Virus record (IMG/VR): IMGVR_UViG_3300025151_000019
Location: 31,640 to 95,639 of that record
Length of the DNA stretch: 64,000 nucleotides
Source of the DNA: a virus
Reading direction: 5' to 3' (one strand)
The notes under the pieces are model-generated. The model saw only the letters and a list, made by a program, of their open reading frames with translations. It was not told where the DNA came from and ran no database searches. Made by a program: the position numbers and the translations under genes. Positions 10,301 through 19,461 of this stretch are shown here, one piece after another. How positions within the stretch are numbered: the first letter of the stretch is position 1; each line of letters opens with the position of its first letter.

Positions 10301-13300
10301 AAAAACATCTTCTAATACATCAGACACAAGAATTAGTAATGGTAATGGTTTATACTTTGTAAATACGCAAGGGTTATCTAACGGAGGATTTTTACATTTA
10401 TTAGATAGTGAAACAAGTTCAGTAGGAGCAAGTATTACATTTAGAAGTCCTGGCTACAAGGATTTTTCATCGGGTGTAGATTCTATTGATTATAGACTTG
10501 AAGATAACTTTGGTGCTTTTATTTGGAGATATTCAGGTCTTCAAACAGCAGACTTATTTTGGGATTCAGAATATCTTGACAAAGTATGGGATATGAAAAA
10601 GGATGATATTTTTACTCCTACTAATAGAGTAGTAGATACTGGATGGTTTCAAAATTTAATGTATGGAGAAAAAAGTCCTGTGAAGGGTTATGCTATTGCA
10701 CAGAGAATTAACTATGACGGCGTTGGGGTTGATTTCGGAACAGAAACTAATTTTACTAATCATTATCAAAAGTTAGGTTCTCCTGAAAGTAGAGATGGTT
10801 TTTATCCTATTATTGGCTCAAGATTTTGGGACATAGATAAAATGTCAGATACATTAGCAAGTGTTCATTATGTTAAAACAAAGGCAGTTGTTCAAACCTT
10901 TGAAGATAGAAATAATAGTCTTAGAAGTTATTATCCTCAAATTTCAAGAAGAGGAGGAAAACCTGCTGCTGATTTTAGTAGTTGGTCTTTAACTAAATCA
11001 AGACAATCATTTGAATCTTTTGATAGAAATACTGAAAATTTTTATTTATTTTCTACTGGGGACATTTATCCAGATAGTTATAAAAGAACAAATAGTATCG
11101 GATATGCAAATAGAAATTTACAAAAATATTCAGTTGTTTTAAAATCACAAGGTTCGGATTCATTAACAACTACTAATCACGAAAATTATAAAGGTTCAAC
11201 ACCTTCTAATTTAGTTTCAGATGCTTCTTTTGAAATTTTACCTATACAATCTTCAAATGTAAATACTTCAGAATTAAGAAGATTTGGTTTAGTAAGACTA
11301 ATTGAAGCAACTTATGATTGGCATTTCAATGAAGTAGATTATGAAAATTTACCAACTGAAGTAAAAACAGAATTGAGCGAGTATTCAGTTGTTGCACCTG
11401 CTGGTAGTATTATTGAACATGAACCAGAATTGCAAGATTTAACTGCTGGTTCTGCTTATGGAGAACCTTCAGTTACTGGATTTGGTATTGAATTTATTTC
11501 TTCTTCTACTACTTATCCTGTTGATACTAACCCACCGTCAGGTGCTGAAGGCTATGCATTTTATCAAGTAGATAGAGCACCAAAAGCAGGTGCTTCTAAA
11601 AATATTTATAGCGGATATTTATACACGGACTTTATTAATTTTAATACAGGTTCAACTAATAAATTTGGAGAATATGATGTTGAAGAATTAGGTAGAGTCC
11701 TTGATAAAAACCCACATAATAATTCTGATGATGCGGCATGGGTTAGTCTTACAGGAGTTATTACTGCTTCAGATTTAGTAGGTAGGATTACTTCTGGTGG
11801 AACAGATGGAGGCAGAACAGGAAATACTTATAACAATGTTGGGGTAAGCAGTTCATCTGGTTCTAATTTAAAATTAACAGTAGTAGTTAATGGTAGTGGA
11901 ACAGTTACTGCAATTACTCCTTATGAATATGCAAGCGCACGAATTACAGGAGTTACTGTAAAACATAGAGGTTCAGGATATACGACAAGTAATACCTTAA
12001 CAATAGCAGGTAGTAGTATCGGTGGCGGTGCAGATGTAGTTATTACTTTAGATGCGGCAGATATTTCTACCGAGCATAGAATTTATGTTAGGGGAGATGT
12101 GGCTGGTCAAGACATTTATGAGACTAATATTGGTTCTACATCTACTCTTGGAAGAAGTTATACTGGATTTTTAAAATATAATGATATTGCTAATGTAAAG
12201 GCAGGTGACAGTCCAGCACTTAAAATTAATGATGGTTCATTTAAAAATGCATTATCTAATAGCGCAAGTGGGGATGGGCCGAGACTAATGAATTTAGGTT
12301 TTATTATTGGTGCAACTGGAGATAATAATCCAGGCAGTAACGGTGATTTAGCATACTTGGGTAAAGATGAATTATCGCCTACTACTGTTCATAATGCTGG
12401 TGTAAAACAAACTGGTTATGATTTAATTTTACCCATTTACTTTTCGGCAGGAGGAAGTAGGACAAATAAACATGATAAATTTTTAAAGGACATACCTTCT
12501 AATCATGGAAATGGTGGAAGGTTATCTACTAAATCATATGATAATAACTTTGAACTTTCAAGAGTTATAAATGAACTTGCTCAATGGGATGAAGATACTA
12601 TCATTAGTTATACTGCTAATGCTACTATAAATCCTCTTGGTATTGGTGCAAGTCAATTATATACTGATACAATTGGTATTATTAAAAATTTAAAAATGGA
12701 TAATCATACTAAAATAGAATATACTGAGGGTCGTAATCGTTATCAAGTTGAATTATCTAATTATGATGGTGCTACTATTCCTAACTTACACATTTCTTAT
12801 CTTGAAGGTGATGGAGCAAATAAATACTTTAGTATCAAATATGCTTTTGATTTTACAAACGCTACATCTTGGAAGAATGAAACAAAAGGACATACAGGTA
12901 GCGGTATGCCTTCAACTGTGGGTAGTTTAGGTTTATTTGATGCTAATAGACATGGGTTTGCCTCAAATACCGATAACATGGTGGGTGCTGAATTTTACTT
13001 TAAAATGGTATTAAATACAGGTGCTTCAAATATTACTGTATTTGATACAGACAGTATTACTCAGACTACTAATATTCCATCTTCTACAAGTTTAAAAAGT
13101 AATACACAAATTCAAGGTAGAGCAATTATTAGAATTACTACCCCTGATTTAACTAATCATGCAAACAACGGTAAAAATGCTGCAACTCCAACAAATAACG
13201 GTCCCTTTAATAAAAACAATTTGTGGATTAATTTTGTAAATGATTTAACAGGATATTATTTAGCCTCAGAACCGACAGATAGAAAAGTTAATAATACAAC

Positions 13301-14864
13301 TCCATCTAATATTCATCAAATTATTAACCATACTATTAATACTACGGGTGCAACAGTTACTCATTATTTAGAAATAGATAATGTTACTTATAGCGGAACG
13401 GCACAGTTATCTACATATTATAGACTAATGAGAATTGCTAAAGATTGCACTTTCCAATTTACTCCGAACAATATAGAACTTTTAAATTTAAATAAAAAAT
13501 ATACTAAGAACCCTAATAAAAGAGAATGTTATACAGTAGTAGGTAAGCATAACAATTCTCCTATTAATGGTGGTATTGAAGCAGAAGATGATGTTACTAA
13601 TGAAGCAGTTTTATCCATGTATGCATTATTAGATGTAGATGGAACTGGAGATGTAAATAAAAGACAATATGTTTTAAGAAGAACATTAGGTTCTATGATT
13701 ACTACTGATGGTAGTGATGGAACAATTACAGCAGAAACATCTAAAAATATGCTAATTACTGACGGTATTAATGATGAACGATTATCTGTATCTTTTAATA
13801 TTCTTAATAACAAGCGTTTTATTAACCTATCTGAAATGTATAACATGAAAGGTGTGGTATCTTTTGGTGAAATTTTTGATGTTTCTTTATTTAATTCTCC
13901 TGTAAGTCTATCTGCTAAAAGATGCAATATTGCTTCAGCAGTAGATGTAGTAGAAGAAGTAGATGAAATTGTAAATGAAATTCTTGAAGAAAATGATGTG
14001 CAGTTTGAAACAAACTATGACACCACAAGTGACATGTATTTTATCGGACCTAATTTTTCAGGCGCAAACGGCTTCCATGCAATTAACAATTTGTTAGGTT
14101 TAAAAAATAAACGATTGTTAGTAAATGGAGAAAGGATAGAAGGAAGAGATTTACTTTCTGATAACCTATATACCAATCTTACATTTTCTGAAAACGATGA
14201 AAGTGAGGGTGTTGTTAATCTTAGAATTGATACATCATCATATGACTTCTACAATGAAGTTATTGTGTATGGAGATAATGCAAGGGGAGTAGCAAGGAAT
14301 AACAGGTCAATTCGTGACTTAGGAAGAAAGATTACTTTAGAAATTACAGACCTTAGCCTACAAACTTCTAAGGCGGCTCAAGACAAAGCGAACAAAGAAT
14401 TAGAGGTTGTTGAAATCCTTTCAAGTCAAGTGTCCTTCAATGTGTCTAAGTCCCGAATCCCTTACCTTAGAGCAGGGCAGGTTATCACATTGGACTATCC
14501 CTCACTTGATGTTCAAACGGGCTTCTATCAAGTCCTTGAGATTGAGGACAACTTTGGACAACTTCCCCGCATTACGGTGGGTAAATACACGCAAAGTCTC
14601 GCAAGTCGCTTTGCTGACCTGTCTCTTAAGACGAGAGAGATTCAGGGAGTCCAAAGAGGCAATCGTTTCCAAGAAGGAAACACGATTGTTCAAGAAGCAA
14701 TTATTCCAGAAATCAAACCTTTGAACTTGAAGGTTATTAAAACAGGAACAGCAGGGTCGCTATTAGGATTTACAAATACCTTAGGCTTTAGTTCGGAATT
14801 AGGATTTGAAACATCAAGTTCATTAACAGAAGAAGTAATTCTTAACGAAGATTTAACGGAGTGA
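7317..14864 (+). CDS. Giant tail hub / host-recognition protein
   Basis: The largest gene of the window, 2515 residues, beta-rich and Ser/Thr/Asn/Gly-rich throughout, with no membrane segment. Its place after the distal tail genes and before the tail fibre genes is that of the tail-associated or central-tip protein that contacts the host surface. The last 280 residues or so (from about 14,040) are different: more charged, more helical and encoded by visibly more GC-rich codons. That looks like a conserved hub domain joined to a variable receptor-binding body. The start overlaps the upstream gene and has a GGGAGGAAATTAA ribosome binding site. No enzymatic motif was seen. Confidence 0.65.
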   Translation: MGRAVTNVNISQIIALNKGVPLLSPIAWPYISPNYTELIYNDSSTIKSAFTNVSLNPRIITVGSTEILTAGVKSINCYEIHNAPTATVNSDSVFEISNIDAFNADGEVDTILNRLYPYDTNIESYLTVSASSSGNRINLEGQGALSNLISSGSLDTTYDYFVLIHADDAKNHHLAKITELHTYETFGDGFDFAPAFVGDIPKDTKISIYKGPAASDTHIVAVGYGLLGDADDSDGRHDTYVEVSRPTFYFYEDRCDKDKLSANTKYRIIKNMAYEISSTLKLDFGLKYTASQSDVGATPGISAHGTTVHFLTTSDYGGYIIDKTGYSQYGELVDSLAEADRTISVLADSSYSNAISNRTPVSNWTTNTYNKTTAIQLGKWSDSFINSMRDTHNTSTGVSSNTYDSPVKRIVTYENSDLKNYHLPHIQYIDLFDSVASIGNFMEMKFPDANKILNFKLKNFDNVLVKKEINSEDYSGAMNVQLPGVVSSSTTGWSLTFTQLNVGQDFRDIWGSSLVTTENTNKLRVGDFIFAGDFTSAPTIGVNGYEQIFAITHYRNIRTDYTWTATSSNWSLDAIEDGNAFVYPFMNKEGVIVAGFDIDTEYDGANIKRNGNTVSGVDNFIANTEVLVRDKELTGFTFDLNYGDKNLNYVKPKTTTYDGYQIRTRIRGTASRNTVPNIPELYSYINGDILHLDKVFDGYIESIKSNIQGGIVSYDISGRDYTNRLLDSVVNKNFTHTKDYIFTTVSPEADMNTQSGTVYIQDFDMGSTTIVVSSNSTSTTPTLEFGVGDVIYCTLKAQTKLLGIVSATAIKTGGSGGFTLGTYWNGSAHVAFTSNAKAIEITLTEPTLYSSYNKDYGAVNLKYSKKATSLGKALSANTSDSIFPTTLTGCSNKGIIYRSGEKISITTGAYDSDLVEASANESKFSIGYPISNISGSKSNTNFADYRFSISSDKAETNITQNDTISSSTEFAVVGRQVSENESILSLAPIFPVVLAKTSSNTSDTRISNGNGLYFVNTQGLSNGGFLHLLDSETSSVGASITFRSPGYKDFSSGVDSIDYRLEDNFGAFIWRYSGLQTADLFWDSEYLDKVWDMKKDDIFTPTNRVVDTGWFQNLMYGEKSPVKGYAIAQRINYDGVGVDFGTETNFTNHYQKLGSPESRDGFYPIIGSRFWDIDKMSDTLASVHYVKTKAVVQTFEDRNNSLRSYYPQISRRGGKPAADFSSWSLTKSRQSFESFDRNTENFYLFSTGDIYPDSYKRTNSIGYANRNLQKYSVVLKSQGSDSLTTTNHENYKGSTPSNLVSDASFEILPIQSSNVNTSELRRFGLVRLIEATYDWHFNEVDYENLPTEVKTELSEYSVVAPAGSIIEHEPELQDLTAGSAYGEPSVTGFGIEFISSSTTYPVDTNPPSGAEGYAFYQVDRAPKAGASKNIYSGYLYTDFINFNTGSTNKFGEYDVEELGRVLDKNPHNNSDDAAWVSLTGVITASDLVGRITSGGTDGGRTGNTYNNVGVSSSSGSNLKLTVVVNGSGTVTAITPYEYASARITGVTVKHRGSGYTTSNTLTIAGSSIGGGADVVITLDAADISTEHRIYVRGDVAGQDIYETNIGSTSTLGRSYTGFLKYNDIANVKAGDSPALKINDGSFKNALSNSASGDGPRLMNLGFIIGATGDNNPGSNGDLAYLGKDELSPTTVHNAGVKQTGYDLILPIYFSAGGSRTNKHDKFLKDIPSNHGNGGRLSTKSYDNNFELSRVINELAQWDEDTIISYTANATINPLGIGASQLYTDTIGIIKNLKMDNHTKIEYTEGRNRYQVELSNYDGATIPNLHISYLEGDGANKYFSIKYAFDFTNATSWKNETKGHTGSGMPSTVGSLGLFDANRHGFASNTDNMVGAEFYFKMVLNTGASNITVFDTDSITQTTNIPSSTSLKSNTQIQGRAIIRITTPDLTNHANNGKNAATPTNNGPFNKNNLWINFVNDLTGYYLASEPTDRKVNNTTPSNIHQIINHTINTTGATVTHYLEIDNVTYSGTAQLSTYYRLMRIAKDCTFQFTPNNIELLNLNKKYTKNPNKRECYTVVGKHNNSPINGGIEAEDDVTNEAVLSMYALLDVDGTGDVNKRQYVLRRTLGSMITTDGSDGTITAETSKNMLITDGINDERLSVSFNILNNKRFINLSEMYNMKGVVSFGEIFDVSLFNSPVSLSAKRCNIASAVDVVEEVDEIVNEILEENDVQFETNYDTTSDMYFIGPNFSGANGFHAINNLLGLKNKRLLVNGERIEGRDLLSDNLYTNLTFSENDESEGVVNLRIDTSSYDFYNEVIVYGDNARGVARNNRSIRDLGRKITLEITDLSLQTSKAAQDKANKELEVVEILSSQVSFNVSKSRIPYLRAGQVITLDYPSLDVQTGFYQVLEIEDNFGQLPRITVGKYTQSLASRFADLSLKTREIQGVQRGNRFQEGNTIVQEAIIPEIKPLNLKVIKTGTAGSLLGFTNTLGFSSELGFETSSSLTEEVILNEDLTE

Positions 14865-14868
14865 TAAA

Positions 14869-15204
14869 ATGATAACAGAAACAGGAAAAGCAAAAATTAG
14901 AGATTTAGTCTCTACAACATATACGACGATGAAGATTGGTAATGGCGGAGATTCAACAAACCCGTTAGCAACAGACTTGGATTTACCCGTAGCGTCAGCA
15001 ACATTAAGTGCAGTAACTACTACGCAAAGTGGATTAGATTTTAAGGCCACCTTTACAGGCTCAGATATTTCAGGGCAAACTATTAAGGAGGTCGGGGTAT
15101 TTGATGGAAGTGGGAATATGTTTGCAAGGGTGGCTATTAGAGGGGTCGGCCCATTTACATCAAGTGATTCGGTAGAATTTATTTTATCAGTAGAGGTGGT
15201 ATGA
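14869..15204 (+). CDS. Small tail-fibre-associated protein
   Basis: A 111-residue protein that starts 4 bases after the giant tail gene. The 'I-K-E-V-G-V-F-D-G-S-G-N' segment, followed by 'A-R-V-A-I-R-G-V', resembles the 'EVG.F' core found in N-terminal attachment domains of phage tail fibres and collar proteins. It probably joins the fibre encoded next to the tail tip. Its stop overlaps the ATG of the next gene. Family membership is from memory and is not certain. Confidence 0.6.
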   Translation: MITETGKAKIRDLVSTTYTTMKIGNGGDSTNPLATDLDLPVASATLSAVTTTQSGLDFKATFTGSDISGQTIKEVGVFDGSGNMFARVAIRGVGPFTSSDSVEFILSVEVV

Positions 15205-16394
15205 TGGTATCAAACGAAGGAATTATTACAACATTTGGAACAACAGGAACATTAGGAAATTTAGACGACACAGTAGATAAAATGCATAGTGGACTAATTA
15301 AGACATTATGGAATACTGCAACAGGTTCAAGAGTAGTTAGTAGTGGAACATTAACACAATCAAGTGGTGTTTTCACATTAGCAACTCCTGTTATTTATCG
15401 TTCTCAAGGAACTAAGATTACTTTAGGAACTACTGCTTCTCATGGACAAGCCACAGTTACTGCTAATTCTACATCTAATGATAGATATGATTTATTGTAT
15501 ATTGACCAAAGCGGTAATAGTGGAACAGGACAACTTAGTATTGCTGTTGGAACATTTAATGTTAATAGTCCAAAGGTTGCAGATTTAGCAAAGGAGGATG
15601 TTCCTATTGCTATAATTAAAGTGGCGGCTGGTGCGGCTGCATCTGCTACGCATAGTTTCCAACTTCTAATGTCTACTTTTAATAAAGATGTATTAGATGA
15701 TGATGAAGTTACTTACGCTAAAATTCAAAATGTATCAGCAACAAATCGCATTCTTGGAAGAGATTCTTCTGGTGCAGGTGTTATTGAGGAAATTACCCCT
15801 GCTAATTTAAGGACTATGATTAATGTAGAAGACGGAGCAGATGTTACTGATGCTACAAATGTAAATGCCGCAGGTGCAATTATGCATTCGGATATTCCTG
15901 ATAGCGATACGGGATTTGTTAAAAGAACTGGTTCAGAAACTTATGATATTGATACCAGCACATATTTAACTACTGAATCAGATACATTAACCACAGTTAC
16001 TGGAAGAGGCAATACAACTACAAATAGCATATCAGTAGGGACTATTACTTCAACTGCTAATGAAAATATTTCTTTAGAATTGGTTGGGGCGGCTGGTCTC
16101 GCTGCTATTTCTGGAACAAAAACAGTTATTTATACACATACACTTACAGGAAATACTACAGTATTACCACCAACTCCCTCAGGAACTATACTTTATGTTA
16201 AAAATATTGACCCTGCCGCACCGATAACCCTCACTATTGTTGGACTTGTAATTGATAATGGTGTTCATCCAGGGCATCCTAAACTTACAGCAGCAAATGT
16301 TATTACATTAGCACCTCAAGAACATGTGACTTTACAATCTGTTGTTGATACTGGTGGAGTAATAAATGCAGGATATATGATTATTAGTGATTGA
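15204..16394 (+). CDS. Tail fibre protein
   Basis: About 396 residues; two adjacent ATG codons (15201 and 15204) overlap the preceding stop, and I use the second for better spacing from the AGGTGG site. The middle carries 'S-D-T-L-T-T-V-T-G-R-G-N-T-T-T-N', a motif common in trimeric tail fibres of marine phages. Around it are beta-helical repeats and a small C-terminal domain rich in Gly, Thr and Val. Likely a fibre for host adsorption. The upstream part (residues 1-180) would be the attachment and shaft. Confidence 0.75.
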   Translation: MVSNEGIITTFGTTGTLGNLDDTVDKMHSGLIKTLWNTATGSRVVSSGTLTQSSGVFTLATPVIYRSQGTKITLGTTASHGQATVTANSTSNDRYDLLYIDQSGNSGTGQLSIAVGTFNVNSPKVADLAKEDVPIAIIKVAAGAAASATHSFQLLMSTFNKDVLDDDEVTYAKIQNVSATNRILGRDSSGAGVIEEITPANLRTMINVEDGADVTDATNVNAAGAIMHSDIPDSDTGFVKRTGSETYDIDTSTYLTTESDTLTTVTGRGNTTTNSISVGTITSTANENISLELVGAAGLAAISGTKTVIYTHTLTGNTTVLPPTPSGTILYVKNIDPAAPITLTIVGLVIDNGVHPGHPKLTAANVITLAPQEHVTLQSVVDTGGVINAGYMIISD

Positions 16395-16395
16395 T

Positions 16396-16578
16396 ATGCA
16401 CGAGGTTTGTTTGGAAGACTTCTGTGTTTCAGTATATGTATTAGGATTACTAATTATATTAGAATTAGCAATCTATACGGCAATAGGTTTAGGTGTATAC
16501 AAATTATACCATAAGATAAAATCCAAATTAGAATATAAAGTGCCTCTAAATAAAAAACGCAAAAAATCAAAAAATTGA
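16396..16578 (+). CDS. Small single-pass membrane protein with polybasic tail
   Basis: A 60-residue protein: short N-terminus with two Cys, one long hydrophobic segment (about residues 13-36), then a strongly basic C-terminus ending in K-K-R-K-K-S-K-N. This is the general build of small holins or other membrane-permeabilising proteins. It is the last gene of the tail operon before the terminator, a plausible place for a lysis gene. No family was recognised and the holin idea is inference. A GTG at 16387 is an alternative start. Confidence 0.55.
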   Translation: MHEVCLEDFCVSVYVLGLLIILELAIYTAIGLGVYKLYHKIKSKLEYKVPLNKKRKKSKN

Positions 16579-16596
16579 AAAATAGGCGTGAAAAAA

Positions 16597-16624
16597 GGGA
16601 GCAGGGACAAAAATCCCCACTCCC
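16597..16624. terminator. Bidirectional hairpin terminator between convergent operons
   Basis: The inverted repeat GGGAG-CA-GGGA / TCCC-CA-CTCCC has a 6-base CAAAAA loop. It is preceded by an A run and followed by a T-rich run, so it can serve both directions. It sits exactly between the end of the plus-strand tail operon (16578) and the end of the minus-strand replication operon (16648). Confidence 0.8.
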
Positions 16625-16647
16625 AGTTTTCTTTATTTTATGGGTCT

Positions 16648-17253
16648 TTACCACTCAACATTAAGTTCTTCAAACTTATTTTCTACTTCATCAAAGTATT
16701 TTACAATACCATTTTCCTTACCATGCATCCACAAATCATAAGTTAATTGTGAATCCTTTAAACAATAGTCTGCAACACTTGAATACAAACCTTCATTCCA
16801 TTTAAATACGGAATCAATACTACTCATATTTTTCTGGTCAGAAATTGTATTCTTAACCAGATTATCCAAATGAATTCTTTTACCGTGGTTTTTTAATAGA
16901 TACGCTGAGGTATCAATACAACGAGATTCTTTATCCTCAAGATATTTTCTAACGATATAAATATCCATAGCGTCCCTAAGGACAGGCAAATCAAAAGCAT
17001 TAATGTTATGCCCTAATAGAATTCCACCCTTTTGGAAGTGTTCATCTAAATCAAATTTTAATTGTCTAAGAGGTTTAATTTCTACACTTTCTTCCTTTTT
17101 CAAGTCGCCAATTTCCTCATCAATATAAATTACACCTTTATTCCCATCCCATGTAGTTACACAGGCAACTTTGAATAGATGGGTATTATCCCACCCACCA
17201 ATATCATAACTCAAGTTTTTAGTTTCAATATCAAACGATAATACATTACTCAT
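16648..17253 (-). CDS. DEDDy-type 3'-5' exonuclease (RNase H fold)
   Basis: A 201-residue stand-alone exonuclease. Exo I is visible as F-D-I-E-T near the N-terminus (D8, E10). Exo II is G-H-N-I-N-A-F-D-L-P (about residues 81-90) and exo III is Y-C-L-K-D near residue 165, giving the DEDDy set. The family degrades DNA or RNA 3' ends for proofreading or recycling. It is the last gene of the minus-strand run, overlaps the ATPase gene upstream by 8 bases, and ends at the convergent terminator. The polymerase has its own exonuclease domain, so repair or host DNA degradation are possible roles. Confidence 0.8.
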   Translation of the reverse strand: MSNVLSFDIETKNLSYDIGGWDNTHLFKVACVTTWDGNKGVIYIDEEIGDLKKEESVEIKPLRQLKFDLDEHFQKGGILLGHNINAFDLPVLRDAMDIYIVRKYLEDKESRCIDTSAYLLKNHGKRIHLDNLVKNTISDQKNMSSIDSVFKWNEGLYSSVADYCLKDSQLTYDLWMHGKENGIVKYFDEVENKFEELNVEW

Positions 17254-18784
17254 CTTCTTTCACCTTTAATTTTACATATGTTTTTGTTTTTCTAACCTCT
17301 TCAAATAGATGCTTTACACTTTCCCAATGGCGATAAAATTTATTCCTTCCACATTGTTCATTCTTTCTGAATGCTTCAATCATTAAACGCTTATCAACCC
17401 AACCCGCACTACCATCAATGGTCGTCTTTGGTTGTGTAGTATTGTAGGCGTTAATAAACATTTTCTCGTTATTCTTGTCAGCCATACGCTTGGGTCGCTT
17501 TTTCAGTTTCTCTTCAAACCATTTTGTGATAGAGTCAAAAGATTGGTCGGTCAATCTCCTACCTTGATTAATGTGGCGGGCAGTAATTTTATGACTTCTT
17601 TCACTAATAGCACAAAGGGCGGCGGCAATACAAATGTTGTTAATCATGTTCATAAAGAAAGTATTAATAGCAACATAAATATTATCGTCAAAGGTATTCA
17701 TGTATTTTTTCATAGCAGACCAAACAATCTTGATTGCACCTTTGGCTTCGGGGGTCATTATCAGAACCCTTCTCTTATCGCCATCAACCTTTTCTAATCG
17801 CTCTTGAACCCACTTGTATGAAGAGTAAAGCATTTCAGCAAACTCTTCTTGGTATGGTGCCGCCCCTCCATCATCTTCAACAATTTCTCCAATCATGTCC
17901 AAATAATCTTCTTCCATCTGTCTCCTCAAAGACTCAGGGATTTCACGAACATAAAGCCACATACGCTGAAAAACACCCTTTGTTAAGATAACTCTTTCCA
18001 ATCCTTCGGGCGGTAGCGTCGTAGCCCAAAGAGAGCGTTGCGAATCAACAATCAAATCTCTCCCAAAGTTAGTCAAACGCTTCTTGATTAGATGTGATTT
18101 AGAATCAAGACGGTTCATAAACTTCTGAAACAGCATGACTGTTTCTTGTTTGTGTTGCGACTCCTTGAAAATACCAGAATGCTCAAACTCATCAAAAGCA
18201 ATAATACCAGAACCATACAAACTCCCATAAATTGTTTTATCAATTGTTTCGGGAATATCATAATCCTCACCATCTGCTTCTGCGGCTCTTTTATCAGCCC
18301 TACTAAAATCAGGATTAGGGGCATCAATTTGCATTGTCCCTAACAATCCTTGGTCGGTAAAACTGTCTGGGTTTTCAAGAGTAAAATGCTTTACACCTGT
18401 AAGTGGCGTTTGGTCTTGTGTTGTAGGCCAAGCATTAATCAAATCAAAGGTCTTAGACCAGACAGGCTCAAGGAAATCAAACATGGTTGTTTTACCACTT
18501 CTTGATGTTTGAATCCAACAAAAATGAATCCTTGGTTCAAGTGCAAGTCTCCCAACAGGAATTCTAACTACATCCTTTAGAATCTGCCCTAAAGTTACAA
18601 AGTATGACATTTGTGCTGGATATTCATTGTGGAGAGAAAACTCTCCCACTACATCTGTCCATTTATTTACACTCTTAGGCAACTCTACTTTCTTTGAACG
18701 AATTGTTTCAAGTCCACTTTCCGTGTCAGTAATTTTAGCCAAAGCATCATACATTTCCCATTCATCTACATTTAAATCTTCCAT
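17246..18784 (-). CDS. P-loop (AAA+-like) ATPase, candidate replicative helicase
   Basis: A 512-residue protein. A Walker A motif (T-S-R-S-G-K-T-T) lies near residue 93-100 and a Walker B (I-I-A-F-D-E-F-E) near 190. A sensor-like S-L-W-A-T-T-L-P-P and a downstream V-F-Q-R-M-W arginine-containing segment suit a ring ATPase. It lies between the XPF-type nuclease/primase genes and the exonuclease. As no other replicative helicase is obvious in the window, it is the best candidate, perhaps a diverged MCM-like or primase-associated helicase. Family placement is unsure. It overlaps the nuclease gene by one base. Confidence 0.6.
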   Translation of the reverse strand: MEDLNVDEWEMYDALAKITDTESGLETIRSKKVELPKSVNKWTDVVGEFSLHNEYPAQMSYFVTLGQILKDVVRIPVGRLALEPRIHFCWIQTSRSGKTTMFDFLEPVWSKTFDLINAWPTTQDQTPLTGVKHFTLENPDSFTDQGLLGTMQIDAPNPDFSRADKRAAEADGEDYDIPETIDKTIYGSLYGSGIIAFDEFEHSGIFKESQHKQETVMLFQKFMNRLDSKSHLIKKRLTNFGRDLIVDSQRSLWATTLPPEGLERVILTKGVFQRMWLYVREIPESLRRQMEEDYLDMIGEIVEDDGGAAPYQEEFAEMLYSSYKWVQERLEKVDGDKRRVLIMTPEAKGAIKIVWSAMKKYMNTFDDNIYVAINTFFMNMINNICIAAALCAISERSHKITARHINQGRRLTDQSFDSITKWFEEKLKKRPKRMADKNNEKMFINAYNTTQPKTTIDGSAGWVDKRLMIEAFRKNEQCGRNKFYRHWESVKHLFEEVRKTKTYVKLKVKEDE

Positions 18785-19461
18785 TAATATTTCACCTCTT
18801 CTTCTGTATTCAACGCCTTTAGAATATTGTATGCGGTTTTATTCCCAATACCTTTTAATTTGGTTATGTCTGGAATATTAGCCATTGATAATTCTGCAAT
18901 ACTTCCAAAGGTCTTTAGTAAGGCTTTTGCTTTTTCAACTGAAACGCCTTTGATTTCAGTCAATATGTCTACTCTAACATCATCTGTTTTTATTTTCTTC
19001 GGTAATTCTTTGTGTATAACTAATTCTTTGTCTATATGTTGTGTGGTTGCTACTATAATATGTGATGCTGTCTTGTAATTATCTACCCAGATTGGTTTAA
19101 CATCGGTGTGTAATGCAATAGAGGTTATTGCCCCTACAAACATTTTCTTAAGTTTGACTCTCCAAGCGGGTGAATTGTGTTGTGTTCTTTGTAAATATGA
19201 AATTGCGTCGTCTAATGTTCCGTAAATTAAAATAATGTTTTTATTATAGGCCCTGTCCATATTATCTAATTGATTAAAAATTCTTTTGTTTCTTATTGAT
19301 TGCAAAAAGTCTGCGGCTGATTTTGCCTCAATGCAACAATCTCCAATTACATAATCTCCTATCTCTAACCATTTCTTTTCTGTTTCAATCTTTTTTCTTT
19401 CGGCAATAGTTTCTACTGCTCTACTTAACTGTGAATCTTCTCTACTGTCAATAATAATCAT
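18784..19461 (-). CDS. XPF/ERCC4-type structure-specific endonuclease
   Basis: A 225-residue nuclease. The N-terminal ERCC4 domain shows I-I-I-D-S-R-E, then G-D-Y-V-I-G-D and the E-A-K-S-A-A-D-F catalytic segment (the ERKxxxD position is varied here). The C-terminus has a tandem helix-hairpin-helix (E-I-K-G-V-S and L-K-G-I-G-N-K-T-A), as in archaeal XPF/Hef and Mus81. Expected role: cutting branched or flap DNA at forks or recombination intermediates. The ATG at 19461 is chosen because it forms an ATGA overlap with the primase stop and is preceded by a GGAG site. Confidence 0.88.
   Translation of the reverse strand: MIIIDSREDSQLSRAVETIAERKKIETEKKWLEIGDYVIGDCCIEAKSAADFLQSIRNKRIFNQLDNMDRAYNKNIILIYGTLDDAISYLQRTQHNSPAWRVKLKKMFVGAITSIALHTDVKPIWVDNYKTASHIIVATTQHIDKELVIHKELPKKIKTDDVRVDILTEIKGVSVEKAKALLKTFGSIAELSMANIPDITKLKGIGNKTAYNILKALNTEEEVKY

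Noticed and set aside
13529-13927. Minus-strand open frame of 132 residues within the giant tail gene
   Set aside because: Antisense to the tail protein gene, no ribosome binding site, no recognisable motif.
14407-14724. Plus-strand alternative frame of 105 residues in the end of the giant tail gene
   Set aside because: Overprints the GC-richer tail segment; likely caused by the codon composition there. No start signal.
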